Positions 1-4,926 of a stretch of DNA of 5,811 bases are shown piece after piece. The stretch is taken from positions 1 through 5,811 of the forward strand of contig CAMODS010000092.1 of assembly GCA_946611525.1 (NCBI GenBank), given 5' to 3'. This DNA comes from an uncultured Lachnospiraceae bacterium (GTDB lineage: Bacteria > Bacillota > Clostridia > Lachnospirales > Lachnospiraceae). Position 1 is the first letter of the stretch; each line of letters starts with the position of its first letter. The translations under genes and the position numbers were made by a program. The notes beneath the pieces were generated by a model. That model searched no databases. It was not told the DNA's origin and saw only the letters and a program-made list of their open reading frames with translations.

Positions 1-34
1 CAGCAAACCTTTTTCCAAGTGTCTTTAACATCAT
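1..34 (-). CDS. Start of an unidentified gene, 5' end only
   Basis: Only the first 11 codons are in the window, reading MMLKTLGKRFA before the edge. The call rests on context. There is a strong GGAGG ribosome binding site 8 bases before the ATG at 34-32, a leader of about 75 bases, and a near-consensus promoter at 144-116, all oriented the same way and lying after the terminator of the preceding gene. A second ATG follows directly at 31-29; the first has the better spacing. The short basic N-terminus (K, K, R) would suit a membrane anchor, a signal peptide or a cytosolic protein equally well. Function cannot be assigned. Confidence 0.6.
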   Translation of the reverse strand, partial: MMLKTLGKRFA

Positions 35-42
35 TTTTTTCG

Positions 43-47
43 CCTCC
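43..47 (-). promoter_or_regulatory. Ribosome binding site of the left-edge gene
   Basis: On the minus strand the sequence reads GGAGGCG, then six T-complement A bases, then ATGATG. The GGAGG core is 8 bases from the first ATG (34-32) and 11 from the second. It is the main evidence that a gene starts here and favours the first ATG. Confidence 0.75.
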
Positions 48-112
48 ATTAAAAAAATAAAATTTGCTGAGAAAAGCGGAACCTTTAAATATTTTCGTCC
101 TCTTTCCCGTCG

Positions 113-135
113 GTGATAATACCACAAATCATCAC
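113..135. promoter_or_regulatory. Dyad over the -10 region, possible operator
   Basis: On the minus strand the sequence begins GTGATGAT and ends ATTATCAC with 7 bases between. This is an 8-base inverted repeat with one mismatch, 23 bases overall. It covers the -10 box and most of the spacer of the promoter at 144-116, a typical place for a repressor to bind. It also fits helix-turn-helix dimer operators in size. No regulator is identified, and an imperfect dyad of this size can occur by chance in AT-rich promoter DNA. Confidence 0.35.
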
Positions 136-144
136 TTATGTAAA
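116..144 (-). promoter_or_regulatory. Sigma-A promoter with extended -10
   Basis: On the minus strand the -35 box TTTACA (144-139) is separated by exactly 17 bases from the -10 box TATTAT (121-116). The bases TGG directly before the -10 form an extended -10 (TGN). Transcription would start near 109 and give a leader of about 75 bases before the ATG at 34. I see no known riboswitch or T-box in that leader. The promoter lies just downstream of the terminator at 197-169, so the left-edge gene looks independently transcribed. Confidence 0.75.
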
Positions 145-168
145 GAGCAGATTGCATCACGGCCGTAC

Positions 169-197
169 AAAAAACGAAGCCCCCAAATGGGGGCTTC
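169..197 (-). terminator. Intrinsic terminator after the FliD-like gene
   Basis: A perfect 9-bp stem (GAAGCCCCC with GGGGGCTTC, 197-189 with 184-176) closes a 4-base loop. On the minus strand it is followed, after one G, by six T bases (174-169). It lies 25 bases after the stop codon at 225-223 and before the next promoter. It therefore closes the transcript of the FliD-like gene and insulates the left-edge gene. Confidence 0.93.
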
Positions 198-222
198 AGC
201 TTCGTACCAAAAATGTCTACTG

Positions 223-1395
223 CTACACTGCTCCGGAGTACAAACTACTCACAAGATTGTCTGAGGAGTATGCTCCGGTTGCGGAATACCCGCTGGACGA
301 GGTGTTCTGGGATGCACTGTAAAAGTTTAATAAGTTGGCATTTTGTGATATGCCTGCTCCATACTTTTTAAATACATCCGAAACACGTGCCATGTCCGCC
401 TTTTCAAAAGCGGTCTTGTCCATGGACAGCTTTCCGTCTGAGCCTGTTGAGATACCGATAGATGAAAGTGCGCCGGAGTTCTCGGCGGTCTTTTTCATCA
501 TGGCTGACAGATTGCTGGTCACTCCCGAAACCGAACTCTTTTTTGCTGAGTCAATGGTAGCGTTGTAATTCTTGATAAAGTCCTCTGCTGCGGATCTGAT
601 GGACTTCACATCGTAGGATGACTGGCCATCACTTCCAGTAGTCTTGGCATATGTATCGTCGGACATCACCTTATTAATGCTGCTCTTTAGATCTGCCGAG
701 CTCTGTGCCGCAGATACCTTTGTCGATGCGCTGTCGGTGGATGTGGCTGCTGCCGAGTCGCTAATATAAAATGATGCACGGTTCATGCTGGTGGCCACTT
801 TGGAGCCATAGCTTGTAACATCATTTCCGTCAAACACAGCCTTGATCTTGTCCGCATCAACTGATTTGAGCTTTTTCTCATCAAGGTTCATGGTACCGTC
901 TTTGTTGATGGTGATACCTATCTCCTTGAGCTTGTCTGCATCCGCTGTGCCTGCCCTCATGGCCCCTGCCACGTTTTTGGATACAGCCGTCATTGTGGAC
1001 TTTTTGGAAGACTCCACAGAGTCATTGTATGCGGACACGTATGACTTTAAAGCAGACTTCGCCTTGTCACCTGTTGCGTCCTCATAGGTGGCCTTGTCCT
1101 GAAGTGTGGACAAAGAACCTGTCATGTTGCTCACAGAAGATGAAAGCTTTGCATTGGCAGCGCTTACCTCCTTAGAAACGGTAGGATTGCGCCTCTCTTC
1201 TATGAGCTTTTCTGTAATATTGCTACCTGAACCCGCTGATCTGGATGTGCCGGAAGTGGCCTGTCCGTAATAGGACTTGAGTAACTTGCCGTAGCTACCG
1301 CTTTTGATAGAATTGTAGTCCCCGATCATGCCGGCAAGCCCGTTATTCGAGCCCATCAACGTCTTGATCGAAGATGAATCCCAGGAACTGCTCAT
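223..1395 (-). CDS. Serine-rich protein with two FliD C-terminal-like modules
   Basis: 390 residues, rich in Ser, Ala, Lys and Thr, with no cysteine and one tryptophan (W5). No signal peptide or transmembrane segment is visible. Two copies of a module occur: a helix with YVSAYN (119-124) or FIKNYN (273-278), then a beta-turn element LKEIGI...DGTMNLDEKKL (156-176) or LSSIGI...DGKLSMDKTAF (310-330), then VF at 187 or 341. The spacing between copies is a constant 154 residues across all three landmarks. The pattern 'GI...dGtLslDe.kl....v..vF' is characteristic of the C-terminal domain of FliD (HAP2), the flagellar filament cap. The protein lacks an obvious FliD N-terminal domain and is shorter than usual FliD. 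It may be a flagellar or surface-associated protein exported without a signal peptide; that role is inferred. The ATG at 1395 has GGAGG 9 bases upstream (1409-1405). It is a single-gene unit with its own promoters and terminator. I would not call it fliD itself. Confidence 0.85.
   Translation of the reverse strand: MSSSWDSSSIKTLMGSNNGLAGMIGDYNSIKSGSYGKLLKSYYGQATSGTSRSAGSGSNITEKLIEERRNPTVSKEVSAANAKLSSSVSNMTGSLSTLQDKATYEDATGDKAKSALKSYVSAYNDSVESSKKSTMTAVSKNVAGAMRAGTADADKLKEIGITINKDGTMNLDEKKLKSVDADKIKAVFDGNDVTSYGSKVATSMNRASFYISDSAAATSTDSASTKVSAAQSSADLKSSINKVMSDDTYAKTTGSDGQSSYDVKSIRSAAEDFIKNYNATIDSAKKSSVSGVTSNLSAMMKKTAENSGALSSIGISTGSDGKLSMDKTAFEKADMARVSDVFKKYGAGISQNANLLNFYSASQNTSSSGYSATGAYSSDNLVSSLYSGAV
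316..1149 (-). repeat. Tandem diverged protein-level repeat (two FliD_C-like units)
   Basis: Unit 1 covers residues about 83-211 (1149-763) and unit 2 residues about 235-360 (693-316). A Ser/Ala/Thr-rich linker (about 212-234) separates them. SAYNDSVESSKKS aligns with KNYNATIDSAKKS, and the IGI...DG...LD/MD element aligns without gaps. In front of these, unit 2 has about nine extra residues. The units have diverged too far to be a recent DNA duplication; the similarity shows mainly in protein. Confidence 0.75.
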
Positions 1396-1445
1396 ACTCT
1401 AACACCTCCATGTACTGATTAATTGCGTCCTTGCTCTACTACCAC

Positions 1446-1474
1446 ATTATAACTCCCTTTTTTTGCAATTTCAA
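1446..1474 (-). promoter_or_regulatory. Near-consensus sigma-A promoter of the FliD-like gene
   Basis: On the minus strand TTGAAA (1474-1469) is followed after exactly 17 bases by TATAAT (1451-1446). Only one base differs from the TTGACA/TATAAT consensus, and the spacer holds an A-tract. Transcription would start near 1439 and give a leader of about 45 bases before the ATG at 1395. It lies between the terminator at 1559-1529 and the gene, so it should drive the FliD-like gene alone. Confidence 0.85.
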
Positions 1475-1511
1475 TCGCAAGATATGGGCAGGTGATGGTA
1501 TCTCATATCAT

Positions 1512-1538
1512 ATATCGGCTGACAGGCGAAAAAAAATA
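1512..1538 (-). promoter_or_regulatory. Possible sigma-D (flagellar) promoter
   Basis: The minus strand holds GCCGATAT at 1519-1512, an exact match to the -10 consensus of Bacillus SigD promoters (TAAA-N15-GCCGATAT). At the expected 15-base spacing the -35 position reads TATT (1538-1535), matching two of four bases. It is embedded in the T-tract of the preceding terminator. The weak -35 makes the call tentative. It gains weight because the gene downstream encodes a FliD-like protein. Confidence 0.4.
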
Positions 1539-1559
1539 ACCTCCCCGCGGAAGGTTATT
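1529..1559 (-). terminator. Intrinsic terminator of the glnS unit
   Basis: The stem AATAACCT pairs with AGGTTATT (1559-1552 with 1542-1535). Two further G:C pairs form after a one-base bulge, and the loop is four bases. On the minus strand the stem runs into eight T bases (1536-1529). It starts 6 bases past the stop codon at 1568-1566, so it closes the three-gene unit glnS, DUF2225, 226-residue protein. Confidence 0.92.
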
Positions 1560-1565
1560 GTATCC

Positions 1566-2246
1566 TTATAACATGATACTCTCCCCAACAAGTGGATTGG
1601 AGTATTCATAGAAAAAGTCCGTAGCCGTGTACCAGTTTTTAGGCACCTCTGTTGGAAGTATCTCTATATCCGTATTGATCTCGTCCAGGATCAAAAAATC
1701 CCAGTCCGGCAAAAAAATATCCAGGTACTTTTGGGTCTCGATACTTTTTAAAAGCTCCTCACAGCTCGTAGATGCATCATCTATCCTGTTTCCCAGATTT
1801 ACATCGCAGTCACGATACATCTTATCCAAAACCTGTGATCTGGTTTCTTCAGAAAGTCTGAGTCGCATCCTCTCCAGATCTTCTATGGTAAAGCTCTCAT
1901 CATCACTGATGTGCTCAATATTGGATGCGAGTCTGTGTATGATATAGTACATATACATATCGGGCACCAGAAGGTGCTTTGACCTTACCGCTGCAAAGAG
2001 CAGGGCAAAATACTCCACCCCTGCAATGGGTGTGATATATTCCGGCAGAACATCGTGGTATTTCAGCACATCGTAGAAATCTCTCTTGTGATCTAAAACA
2101 AACGACGAAACACCCTCATCAGGCAAACCCTCCGTCATGGGACGGAGCATCCTAATCATCTCCAGCGCCCATGCTTCGTTGGTAAGCTTGGTGATCTCGA
2201 AGTCTAAAGCATAATCATTGGTCACGTGGCCGGCATATTTAAGCAT
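1566..2246 (-). CDS. Uncharacterised acidic protein, 226 residues
   Basis: I do not recognise a family. The product looks soluble and cytosolic: no signal peptide, no transmembrane helix, many Asp and Glu, and only two cysteines that do not form a metal-binding pair. The middle is predicted mainly helical (about residues 75-150, including EYFALLFAAV, MYMYYIIHRLASNI and a charged stretch DLERMRLRLSEETR). The C-terminal third has hydrophobic and aromatic patches (LDIFLPDWDFLIL, FFYEYSNPL). The start ATG at 2246 has GAGGA at 2257-2253, 6 bases upstream. It lies 31 bases after the DUF2225 stop and directly before the terminator, so it is the last gene of the glnS unit. The reading frame is intact and there is no competing ORF of similar quality. 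A link to translation or to the DUF2225 protein rests on neighbourhood only. Confidence 0.8.
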   Translation of the reverse strand: MLKYAGHVTNDYALDFEITKLTNEAWALEMIRMLRPMTEGLPDEGVSSFVLDHKRDFYDVLKYHDVLPEYITPIAGVEYFALLFAAVRSKHLLVPDMYMYYIIHRLASNIEHISDDESFTIEDLERMRLRLSEETRSQVLDKMYRDCDVNLGNRIDDASTSCEELLKSIETQKYLDIFLPDWDFLILDEINTDIEILPTEVPKNWYTATDFFYEYSNPLVGESIML

Positions 2247-2277
2247 AATAGATCCTCTTGTGTCAGGTAGTATCTCA

Positions 2278-3159
2278 TTACTGCGCAGGCTTTTGAGCAG
2301 CTCCTGCTGCCTGTGTTTTTTTCGCCTTGGCGATCTGTTCCTTCAGGTTCAGGCACTTGTCCTTTACACGCGAATTTGTATTGGGCGAAGTCAAAAGCCT
2401 GGATACCGTCTGTGATGCGTAATCGTAGTCCTTAAAATACATGGCCATATTTGCCAGCATAAACTCAAGGGTGTTGGAGTCCATGCCATAGTATGGCGGG
2501 GACTCTTTACTCATGCAAGCCTTGAAGCCTTCGTATGCCTGCTGGTAAAAGCCCTGGATCTCCTCCTTGACCTCATTTTTAACAGCCTTTTCTTCCTCGG
2601 TGCCTTCGGGCAAAAGCTTGTACTGAGTACGTCTGAGCCAGGAAAGCTTGAGGCAGATATATGACTTTTCGGAAAGCTTGGCACGACGAGCCATGGCACA
2701 TACCAGTGCCAGCTTGTATCTGTCCACAGCCTCCTCATAAGAATACGTGGTGCGATCAACAGGTGTCTCACCCGAATAATTATCACAAACGGCCTCCCTT
2801 ACCCACTTGCGCTGTGTAGATGACAGTGGACCAAAGGCCTTTGTCATAGCAGAATATCCGCAATTAGGGCAGGATACCACATCATACTTTATGGTATCTA
2901 CACCCTCGTGGCGCGGTCGCAGGTCAAATTCCTGTCCAATCATCTTGGCCTTACCGGTCTTTACCAAAAGCACCGGAAACTTGCTGTCACAGACGGGACA
3001 CTCCATCTCCTTTTTCAGAAGATAATCCTCCTCTGTCATAACCTGCTTTTCCTGTGTAGTAGCCTTAGCCGACGCCTTCTTTTTTGTCTCCTCTTTGGTG
3101 ATATCAAGAGCACCATCGGCCTTTAAGCCAAACTTTTCCAGTCCTGCTAATAAATTCAT
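2278..3159 (-). CDS. DUF2225 family protein with zinc-ribbon and helical repeat region
   Basis: 293 residues. After a charged Lys/Ala/Thr-rich N-terminal segment (about 20-45), two CxxC knuckles appear: CPVC at 54-57 and CPNC at 97-100. The second is followed by GYSA and preceded by the conserved-looking RPRHEGVDTIKYDVVS. This arrangement, a split four-cysteine zinc site ahead of an all-helical region, is typical of DUF2225 proteins of Firmicutes, whose biochemical role is not known. Residues about 140-275 are helical and TPR-like (YSYEEAVDRYKLAL, YEGFKACM, EFMLANMAMYFKDYDYA) and may mediate protein contacts. The tail is Ala/Gln/Lys-rich and probably disordered. ATG at 3159 has GAGGA at 3170-3166, 6 bases upstream. 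It starts 14 bases after the glnS stop, so co-transcription with glnS is very likely. The protein is probably cytosolic. Confidence 0.88.
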   Translation of the reverse strand: MNLLAGLEKFGLKADGALDITKEETKKKASAKATTQEKQVMTEEDYLLKKEMECPVCDSKFPVLLVKTGKAKMIGQEFDLRPRHEGVDTIKYDVVSCPNCGYSAMTKAFGPLSSTQRKWVREAVCDNYSGETPVDRTTYSYEEAVDRYKLALVCAMARRAKLSEKSYICLKLSWLRRTQYKLLPEGTEEEKAVKNEVKEEIQGFYQQAYEGFKACMSKESPPYYGMDSNTLEFMLANMAMYFKDYDYASQTVSRLLTSPNTNSRVKDKCLNLKEQIAKAKKTQAAGAAQKPAQ

Positions 3160-3173
3160 ACTATATCCTCATT

Positions 3174-4832
3174 TTACTTTTCAAGTTTGAACGAGCTCTT
3201 CAAAGAAGCTATACGATTAAATACCGGTTCCCCGGGCTTAGAGTCCTTATAATCCACGGTGAAGAATCCGTTTCTTACAAACTGGAAACTGTCATAGGCT
3301 GCCGCTTCGCAAAGTGCCGGCTCCACATAAGCGTCATCAAGCACCTCCAGGGAATTGGGATTAAGATTTAGGCTGCCGTCTTCATTATATACCCCCAGCT
3401 CCTCATCCACAATATTTTCGTAGAGTCTCACCCTTACCTTTTTAGCCGTGGAAGCATCTACCCAGTGGATGGTACCCTTGACCTTACGCCCGTCGGGAGA
3501 ATCGCCACCCTTGGTGGCAGGATCGTAGGTGCAGTGGATCTCGGTGACATTGCCCTCACCATCTGTCTCGTAAGATGTACAGGTGACAAAATAGGCGTTC
3601 ATGAGTCTCACCTCATTGCCGGGATAAAGTCTGAAATACTTTTTCGGAGGCTCGATCATAAAGTCATCGGCTTCGATGTAAAGCTCCTTAGAAAAAGTAA
3701 CCGTCCTCTCCCCCAGGTCGGGATTCTCCGCATTATTTATCACGGGAAGCTCCTCGCTTTCACCCTCGGGATAATTGTCAATGATAAGCTTTACCGGCTT
3801 AAGCACTGCAAAGGCTCTGGGTCTTTTTACTTTCAGATCCTCCCTGATGCAGTACTCCAACATGGCGTAATCCACGGAGCTGTTGGACTTTGAAACACCA
3901 CAGAGCTCCACAAACTTCTGAATGGACTCCGGTGTATAGCCTCGGCGCCTTAAGCCTGCTATGGACACCAGTCTGGGATCATCCCATCCGTCCACTATAC
4001 CATCCTCAACCAGCTTTTTTATATATCTCTTACCTGTGACCACGTTGGTCAGATACATTTTTGCAAACTCTATCTGACGGGGCTTTGCACCGTAGTCGCA
4101 ATTATTTACCACCCACTCGTAAAGAGGTCTGTGATCCTCAAACTCCAGCGTACAGATGGAATGTGTGATGCCCTCTATTGCATCCTCACTGGGATGGGCA
4201 AAATCATACATGGGATAGATGCACCATTTGTCCCCCGTATTGTGGTGTGAAAGATGGGCCACACGGTACAAAATGGGATCTCTCATATTTATATTGGGAG
4301 AAGCCATGTCGATCTTTGCCCTCAGCACCATGGAACCGTCCTCAAACTTGCCGTCCTTCATCTCCTCGAAGAGACGGAGATTCTCTTCCATGGGACGGTT
4401 ACGGTTGGGATCATCACTACCCGGCTCCGTCAGTGTGCCGCGGGTGTTTTTGATCTCATCTGCTGACAGGTCTGAAACATAAGCCAGTCCCTTTTTGATA
4501 AGCTCAACCGCCTGCTCATACATCCGGTCAAAATAATCGGAAGCAAAATACAGATGGTCACCCCAGTCAGCTCCCAGCCACTGTATGTCCGCCTTTATGG
4601 ACTCCACGAACTCGATGTCCTCTTTGGCAGGGTTTGTGTCATCGAATCTCATATGAAAAGTGCCACCGTACTCCTTTGCCAATCCGTAGTTTAAAAGTAT
4701 GGACTTGGCGTGGCCGATGTGCAGATAACCGTTGGGCTCCGGAGGAAACCGCGTCACGACCTCCTTGTACCTGCCCTCCTCAAGATCCTTATCTATCTCA
4801 CGTTCTATAAAATTTCTGCTTTCTTCTGACAT
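3174..4832 (-). CDS. glnS: Glutaminyl-tRNA synthetase
   Basis: Cytosolic class I synthetase that joins glutamine to tRNA-Gln using ATP. At 552 residues it matches the usual bacterial length (about 550). The catalytic Rossmann domain starts with FPPEPNGYLHIGHAKS, with the HIGH signature at 38-41, and continues with MRFDDTNP (61-68). The GlnRS-typical DAIEGITHSICTLEFEDHR (217-235) and GWDDPR (282-287) follow, then LRRRGYTPESI. These separate it from most GluRS enzymes. The C-terminal part from about residue 340 fits the two beta-barrel anticodon-binding domains. The KMSKS-like loop reads VVTGKR (264-269) where E. coli has VMSKR, a variant that keeps the Lys-Arg. ATG at 4832 has AAGGAG at 4843-4838, 5 bases upstream. 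It is the first gene of a three-gene unit. No T-box leader is visible in the 92 bases before it, and I see no convincing promoter there, so it may be read from further upstream. A direct GlnRS implies the cell does not rely only on GatCAB for Gln-tRNA. Confidence 0.97.
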   Translation of the reverse strand: MSEESRNFIEREIDKDLEEGRYKEVVTRFPPEPNGYLHIGHAKSILLNYGLAKEYGGTFHMRFDDTNPAKEDIEFVESIKADIQWLGADWGDHLYFASDYFDRMYEQAVELIKKGLAYVSDLSADEIKNTRGTLTEPGSDDPNRNRPMEENLRLFEEMKDGKFEDGSMVLRAKIDMASPNINMRDPILYRVAHLSHHNTGDKWCIYPMYDFAHPSEDAIEGITHSICTLEFEDHRPLYEWVVNNCDYGAKPRQIEFAKMYLTNVVTGKRYIKKLVEDGIVDGWDDPRLVSIAGLRRRGYTPESIQKFVELCGVSKSNSSVDYAMLEYCIREDLKVKRPRAFAVLKPVKLIIDNYPEGESEELPVINNAENPDLGERTVTFSKELYIEADDFMIEPPKKYFRLYPGNEVRLMNAYFVTCTSYETDGEGNVTEIHCTYDPATKGGDSPDGRKVKGTIHWVDASTAKKVRVRLYENIVDEELGVYNEDGSLNLNPNSLEVLDDAYVEPALCEAAAYDSFQFVRNGFFTVDYKDSKPGEPVFNRIASLKSSFKLEK

Positions 4833-4858
4833 TTTTTCTCCTTAATCTGACTTTTATA

Positions 4859-4926
4859 AGATCCTTCGACTCGCTTCGCTCGCTCAGGATGACACCCCAT
4901 GTCATTCTGAGCGTAGCGAAGAATCT
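4859..4926. repeat. Intergenic palindromic repeat element
   Basis: Left arm 4859-4894 (AGATCCTTCGACTCGC...GGATGACA) and right arm 4900-4926 (TGTCATTCTGAGCGTAGCG...) are inverted copies around a 5-base centre CCCCA. The left arm carries about nine extra bases (an added CGACTCGCTT-like stretch). Sequences of this kind (TGTCATTCTGAGCG plus AGCGAAGAATCT) are familiar as dispersed intergenic palindromes in many Clostridia; that is from general knowledge, not a search. The right arm covers the last two bases of the upstream gene's stop codon. There is no T-tract on either side, so it is not a classical terminator. The RNA would form a long hairpin that could affect processing or stability between the rhomboid-like gene and glnS. 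Confidence 0.8.

Noticed and set aside
1..168. Riboswitch or T-box in the leader of the left-edge gene
   Set aside because: The leader of about 75 bases shows no T-box motif, no recognisable aptamer core and no terminator/antiterminator pair.
64..322. Two overlapping short plus-strand ORFs at the left end
   Set aside because: They run through the minus-strand promoter, the terminator hairpin and the end of the FliD-like gene, and lack convincing ribosome binding sites.
3465..3893. Plus-strand ORF of 142 codons inside glnS
   Set aside because: It is antisense to a strongly conserved synthetase frame, has no ribosome binding site or promoter of its own, and resembles no known family.
4853..4881. 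TATAAA at 4858-4853 as the -10 of a glnS promoter
   Set aside because: At a 17-base spacing the -35 position reads GAGCGA, inside the palindrome, with no resemblance to TTGACA. The case is too weak to list.
4859..4926. Palindrome read as an intrinsic terminator
   Set aside because: The stem is long, but neither strand has a T-tract after it, and the arms are unequal. A dispersed repeat fits better.
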